Position numbers and translations under genes: made by a program. From Shewanella mangrovi (GTDB lineage Bacteria; Pseudomonadota; Gammaproteobacteria; Enterobacterales; Shewanellaceae): DNA of 54,810 nucleotides. Numbering within the stretch: the stretch's first letter is position 1; every line of letters begins with the position of its first letter. Shown piece after piece: positions 50,542-54,810 of the stretch. The stretch spans positions 1 to 54,810 of the forward strand of contig NZ_JPEO01000024.1 of assembly GCF_000753795.1 (NCBI RefSeq), given 5' to 3'. Under the pieces are notes generated by a model, which worked only from the letters and a program-made list of their open reading frames with translations, was not told the origin of the DNA and ran no database searches.

Positions 50542-52714
50542 GGTTACCTCCTGCCATAAGCCCTTGGTTGAGTAGCTCTAACACCTTATTTTTCGGGCCA
50601 TCGGCAAGAATGCGGCCACGGTCGAGGACGATAATGCGATCGACTAAGCGCAGAAGATCCATTTTATGTGTGATGATAATTAATGTGCGGTCCTTACTGA
50701 CATGCCCCATCGAGCGCATAAATTGCTTTTCGGCACGAGCGTCGAGACTGGCGGTAGGTTCGTCCATCAATAACACTGGCGGATCATTTAAGATGGCCCG
50801 TGCAAGCGCAACGGTCTGCCTCTGACCTCTGGAGAGGGATTCGCCTTTTTCACCGACCTGGCGATCAAGGCCTTCAGCTTCCATATCGGTAAAAAGACTG
50901 ACCCCGGCTAACTGCACAGCGCGCATAAGCTGATGCTCAGTAACCGAACGTGTACCAAAGAGAATATTGTCACGAATGGTGCCATGAAACAGGGTGACGT
51001 CTTGCGGTAAATAACCGAAATTACGGCGCAAATCGCTGGGATGTATTTGTGCGGAATCGACGCCGTCATAACGTAAGCTGCCATTGGCTGGTTGGTACAA
51101 GCCTACTAACATCTTCGCCAAGGTACTCTTGCCACTGCCATTGCGGCCAATGATGGCAATCTTTTCGCCGGGTTGAATACGTGCAGAGAGCGGATGCAAC
51201 ACTGGTTGCTCAGTTCCAGGGTAACTAAAGGTGATGTTGTCGGCTTCAATCTTGCCCATCAGGCGCTGCTTAGTCACCAGATGACCTTTGTTTTCAAATT
51301 CATCTTCTTGAGTCATGATGCCATCGAGCTGACGCAAAGCGCTGATCATTTGATTGGCTCGTGTCATCAAGTTTGCAAGCTGTGCCATAGGTGAAACCGC
51401 GCGGCTTGACAGCATCACTGCAGCGATAATTCCGCCCATTGAAATCGCGTTATCAGAAACCCGATAAACACCAAGAATAACTACGCATACAGTCGTTAAT
51501 TGCACGATAAAAGTAGCAAAGTGCGATACCGCATTAGACAATTTCTTAGTCTTCAACTGCCAGTTAGCCGTATGGCCAATCATTTGTTGCCATGATTTCT
51601 GTACCAGACCTTCGGCACCATAGGCTTTGATCGATTCTAATGCGGCCAAACTTTCAACAAGATGGCCATGCTTGAGGCTGGAAAACTTATTGCTCTCTTC
51701 AATCGCGAGCTTTAAACGCGGTTGCACACTTAAGGTAAATAGCAAAATTGCAACGCCAGCTAGCACAGGAATAATGGCCAGATCTCCAGAGACCAAATAG
51801 ATGATCACAATAAAGAGCAGTGCGAACGGTAAATCGATCAGCGCTGTGACCGTCGCAGAGGTAAGAAAATCACGAATGCTATCAAACTCTCCAAGCTGCC
51901 GCGCCATACCGCCGACACTACTGGAACGTTTTTCTAGTGGTAGCCCAATCGCTTTATAAAACAGCCGCGACGATACGATGATATCGACTTTTTTACCTGC
52001 AATATCAATCAAGTAAGCTCGTAGGTGGCGCATTACAAAGTCAAAAATATAGGCAATGCCTGCACCCGCAGCCAGCACCCATAAAGATTCAAACGCGAGA
52101 TTAGGCACAACTTTGTCATACACGTTCATGACAAACAGCGGAGAAACAAGCGCAAAAATATTCACCAACACCGAGGCGATTAAGGCATCGCGGTAGATAG
52201 GCGCTGCGTCTTTCAAGGTCTGCATTAGCCAGTGTGTGCTGTGGTCGTGTTGATAGACGTCAAAGCCCATATCACCACGATATTGCTGTTTCACTAAGAA
52301 CAGATAACCCACATAACTTGCTTCTAACTCTTCGATAGAGAGTCGTTGTTCTCCACCAGTTTCGGGAAGTTGAATCACTGCCGTTTGCTTATCGAAGTCT
52401 AACTCTCGCAAAATGCAGGCTTTTTTATCTTTAAGTAACAGAATGCACGGAAGCTGAATTGCAGATACTTGATCTAGCCCTTTGCGTATTAATTTCGCGG
52501 TTAAGCCGGCTCGTGATGCAGCCTGTGGCAGAAGTTCTGGAGACAATAATGCCGTTGATAGAGGCAGACCCGCTACCAAAGATTCAACAGAGCATGGGCT
52601 CCCGTAGTACTCTGTCATCAGTACTAGGCAGTCAAGTAACGGATCGACAGTGACGCGCTGAGACGCGGGTATAGTCCATTGCTCTGTTTTCGGCGAAGCA
52701 GAGTTACTACTCAC
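50534..52714 (-). CDS. type I secretion ABC transporter with degenerate C39 domain (LapB-like)
   Basis: 726 residues. The N-terminal 140 residues look like a C39 peptidase-like domain, but the catalytic histidine motif is not seen, so it probably only binds substrate, as in HlyB-type exporters. Six transmembrane helices span about 170-440. The ATPase domain has Walker A GRNGSGKST near 521, a variant signature LSRGQRQ instead of LSGGQ, and Walker B VLLMDEPTASLD. It powers export of the RTX adhesin encoded just upstream. The start is GTG with AGGGA upstream. Confidence 0.94.
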   Translation of the reverse strand: MSSNSASPKTEQWTIPASQRVTVDPLLDCLVLMTEYYGSPCSVESLVAGLPLSTALLSPELLPQAASRAGLTAKLIRKGLDQVSAIQLPCILLLKDKKACILRELDFDKQTAVIQLPETGGEQRLSIEELEASYVGYLFLVKQQYRGDMGFDVYQHDHSTHWLMQTLKDAAPIYRDALIASVLVNIFALVSPLFVMNVYDKVVPNLAFESLWVLAAGAGIAYIFDFVMRHLRAYLIDIAGKKVDIIVSSRLFYKAIGLPLEKRSSSVGGMARQLGEFDSIRDFLTSATVTALIDLPFALLFIVIIYLVSGDLAIIPVLAGVAILLFTLSVQPRLKLAIEESNKFSSLKHGHLVESLAALESIKAYGAEGLVQKSWQQMIGHTANWQLKTKKLSNAVSHFATFIVQLTTVCVVILGVYRVSDNAISMGGIIAAVMLSSRAVSPMAQLANLMTRANQMISALRQLDGIMTQEDEFENKGHLVTKQRLMGKIEADNITFSYPGTEQPVLHPLSARIQPGEKIAIIGRNGSGKSTLAKMLVGLYQPANGSLRYDGVDSAQIHPSDLRRNFGYLPQDVTLFHGTIRDNILFGTRSVTEHQLMRAVQLAGVSLFTDMEAEGLDRQVGEKGESLSRGQRQTVALARAILNDPPVLLMDEPTASLDARAEKQFMRSMGHVSKDRTLIIITHKMDLLRLVDRIIVLDRGRILADGPKNKVLELLNQGLMAGGNRG

Positions 52715-52822
52715 GAAATGATTAATCCCTTAAACATGAATTGATAGGTAAAGTATTGTACAAAGACGCCCCGGTAGCAAAGCTGCAACCGGAGAATCTT
52801 TGAAGTTTTAGTAGCTTACCTA

Positions 52823-54810
52823 TTATGGATGAAAGTCATTTTGTTGGTACGCCAGGCTGAAATCACCAGCCGTCGCAGATGCTGAACCATCTGAGGCATC
52901 TGTTTGGACTATGAGTGGGCCATCGGTTCCCAATAGACTGTTAATGATTTGATTGTCATTACCACTGCTCATATCAACACCATTCAACACGATTTCTTGC
53001 TCAACCGTGCCATTGGCATCTGTGTCAATGCTGATAGTGACTGTACCGTCAACTTGATCCACGCTAAAACTTAAGTAGCTATCCAGCGTAGTAGTTGTGC
53101 TATCCCATCCTGATAGCAACTCACTGATATCAAGTTTATCGCCATCGGAAGCGGAGAAGTCAGCTATTATATCTGTTCCCGTATCTCCAGCCTGCCAGAT
53201 AAAGGTGTCAATGCCAGCACCACCGGTTAGCAGGTCATTACCCGCTCCACCAATCAAGAGGTCGTTGCCGATTCCTCCAATAAGAGTGTCGTTCCCATCC
53301 CCACCATAGATCGTATCATCACCATCACCACCATCTATCGTGTCTGCACCGCTACCACCGTAGATAGTATCGTTGCCATTACCGGCATAAATGGTGTCGT
53401 TACCGTCTTCACCGTATATGGTATCGTCTCCATCTCCACCATAAACCGTGTCATCACCACTACCAGCATGGATTTCATCGTTACCACTACCGCCATTGAT
53501 CGTATCATTGCCTTCTCGAGCATAGATAATATCGTCTTGGCTGCCACCAAACAGGGTGTCGTTGTATTCGGAACCAAATATGGTGTTGACAGTGGCATCA
53601 TTACCTACCACGTATACTGATGGATCGCCTGGAACGTTTGTAGAGAATTCAAATTGAACGAAACGCGCTTGATAGTTACCGCCGTTGTTATCTTCGTAAA
53701 CAATTGTCCAAGAATCACCAGCAACAGCTGGATTGCTCAACAAATAGGCTTCTAATGTCGTTGAGGTCTGATTGCCATTGCTATCTAGCATATAGATGTT
53801 GCTATAACTTACAGTGGTTTCCATTAAATCACTGCCTGCATAGGTCCAATCGTTAACTCCGTTATTGGCGGCAAGGATCATGAAGGTAACGTAGGAAGTG
53901 ATATTTCCCTGTGCATCCTTCACTGCAATTCTAAGTTTGGCTGACACTTCAGCTTCTAACGCGGCAATATCGTTGGCTCGTTGCGGATTGCCTTGGTTAC
54001 TTCGCTGATTAAAATCAGTGAGCAGATGTATATAGGCATCTGAATGTAGGGCTAAATCTTGTGCTAAAGTTTGGCTTACAACAATGTCTTGAGTTTGATC
54101 ATTTCCTGATGTTAACGGTGATGAACCATCTCCTATCTGTTCAGACTGTGATGGCTCGCTAACATTATCGACAGTGTTGATTGTGACGGTGCTTTGACCT
54201 GTAACTTCATCATTTTCATTCAACACATTGTATGTAAATGAATAGTCAGCATCAGAATTCTGCCCGTCAGCAGGAATATACACAACGGTCGTTAATTGCT
54301 CCGTCGTCAGAATATCATTTGGCTGAAGTTCAACAAAAACGCCTCCATCGTAGTAACCTACGGTCCCCGAGGCTGGTACCCCTGTTACCTGTATGTGCAG
54401 CGCATTATCTATGTCCGTAGGTGCGGTGATATAGAGCGGGTAGCCGTCAGTGTAGTCAGGATTCGCATAAGTACTATCAGCTGGAACCCATACCTGACGA
54501 GCAGACTCTACTATCGTTGCATCATCAGTTCCCGTAATAGTGACGATTACATCTTGGTCCACATAGGCACCATAGTTATCCGTCACCCGTACAGTAAAGG
54601 TTAAATTGATGGTGTCACCTTCATTCAAAGCTTGGGTGGCGGCCAGCGAGTTATCGAGGGCGTAGGTCCACAGACCATTTGCATCCACACCAAAGGTGCC
54701 GTAGATGTTGGCCGGATCTTGCACCTCAACACTCCAGTTCTGTGCATCATTCAGGTCAACATCGGTAGCACTGAGCTGGCCGGTGACTGACGGTGTGCCA
54801 TCAACCACAG
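52823..54810 (-). CDS. bpfA: giant RTX adhesin, C-terminal part (truncated by window)
   Basis: At least 661 residues; the N-terminus lies beyond the window. Order seen: a VCBS-type repeat with DVDLNDAQNWSVEV, a second beta domain, a linker rich in Ser/Gln, and a 150-residue domain of unknown type. Then come fourteen uninterrupted RTX nonapeptides (GGxGxDxxx, calcium-binding) and a C-terminal type I secretion signal region ending QQNDFHP. Calcium would fold it outside the cell. Position and partners match BpfA of Shewanella and LapA of Pseudomonas, surface adhesins for biofilm formation. The LapG cut site and retention module at the N-terminus are not visible. The transporter gene starts 108 bases downstream. 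Confidence 0.93.
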   Translation of the reverse strand, partial: VVDGTPSVTGQLSATDVDLNDAQNWSVEVQDPANIYGTFGVDANGLWTYALDNSLAATQALNEGDTINLTFTVRVTDNYGAYVDQDVIVTITGTDDATIVESARQVWVPADSTYANPDYTDGYPLYITAPTDIDNALHIQVTGVPASGTVGYYDGGVFVELQPNDILTTEQLTTVVYIPADGQNSDADYSFTYNVLNENDEVTGQSTVTINTVDNVSEPSQSEQIGDGSSPLTSGNDQTQDIVVSQTLAQDLALHSDAYIHLLTDFNQRSNQGNPQRANDIAALEAEVSAKLRIAVKDAQGNITSYVTFMILAANNGVNDWTYAGSDLMETTVSYSNIYMLDSNGNQTSTTLEAYLLSNPAVAGDSWTIVYEDNNGGNYQARFVQFEFSTNVPGDPSVYVVGNDATVNTIFGSEYNDTLFGGSQDDIIYAREGNDTINGGSGNDEIHAGSGDDTVYGGDGDDTIYGEDGNDTIYAGNGNDTIYGGSGADTIDGGDGDDTIYGGDGNDTLIGGIGNDLLIGGAGNDLLTGGAGIDTFIWQAGDTGTDIIADFSASDGDKLDISELLSGWDSTTTTLDSYLSFSVDQVDGTVTISIDTDANGTVEQEIVLNGVDMSSGNDNQIINSLLGTDGPLIVQTDASDGSASATAGDFSLAYQQNDFHP
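53198..53575 (-). repeat. fourteen 27-base RTX repeats
   Basis: 378 bases coding for fourteen nine-residue units in a row, with near-identical words such as GATGATACCATTTATGG-like blocks repeated several times. Central units read GGDGDDTIY or GGDGNDTIY; the outer ones diverge (GSEYNDTLF first, GGAGIDTFI last). Each pair of turns binds calcium in a parallel beta-roll. Confidence 0.95.

Noticed and set aside
53198..53575. Regular short repeats that might suggest a CRISPR array
   Set aside because: The 27-base units are contiguous, in frame, and encode GGxGxDxxx calcium-binding repeats.

Overview
The window looks like a chromosomal segment from a Shewanella-type gammaproteobacterium. This rests on gene content and order that I recognise (argECBFG-argH, udp, ilvY/ilvC-ilvGMDA, a Lap/Bpf large-adhesin cluster) and on many proteins that closely resemble E. 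coli orthologues. No species name can be fixed from the sequence alone. Apart from one small AT-rich islet the window reads as core chromosome, with no integrase, IS transposase or CRISPR array.

Layout. 1-460: tail of an rRNA operon (last bases of 23S, then 5S and tRNA-Asp) with its terminator. 688-7280: aegA, cinA, then yceB and ppc on the minus strand. 7473-14264: the arginine pathway, with argE divergent from argCBFG, and argH behind a strong terminator; two ARG-box-like sites 21 bp apart lie between argE and argC. 14331-22754: small hypotheticals, an MscS channel, a fold-III ornithine/lysine decarboxylase with its own 21-bp-phased ARG-box-like pair, ydcH, udp, comM and paeA. 22762-31062: ilvY, ilvC, the ilvL leader peptide with a textbook attenuator, then ilvG, ilvM, ilvD and ilvA. 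31310-38811: a class V aminotransferase, a winged-helix/membrane protein, an AT-rich islet with a Doc/Fic toxin-like gene, a secreted metallo-beta-lactamase-fold protein, pgpB, ycaD and ubiK. 39008-44325: rep, a GAF-GAF-GGDEF-EAL protein and a tRNA operon (Arg, His, Pro, Pro).

44470-54810, all on the minus strand, is a c-di-GMP-controlled biofilm adhesin system. In transcription order it holds the C-terminal end of a giant RTX adhesin (cut by the window edge), the ABC ATPase, membrane-fusion protein and TolC-like pore of its type I secretion machine, an OmpA-like lipoprotein, the LapG-type periplasmic protease and the LapD-type receptor. In the known Lap model c-di-GMP-bound LapD holds LapG so the adhesin stays on the surface. 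When c-di-GMP falls, LapG cuts the adhesin and the cell detaches. A diguanylate cyclase-like protein lies just beyond the tRNAs.

The most unusual locus is the islet at about 32.95-34.5 kb. It has a Doc-like gene with no antitoxin partner, an Asn where the Fic motif normally has an acidic residue, and a C-terminal part that reads to me like a HicA/YcfA-type domain. Structured intergenic repeats flank it in opposite orientation, and their hairpin cores differ by compensatory base changes.
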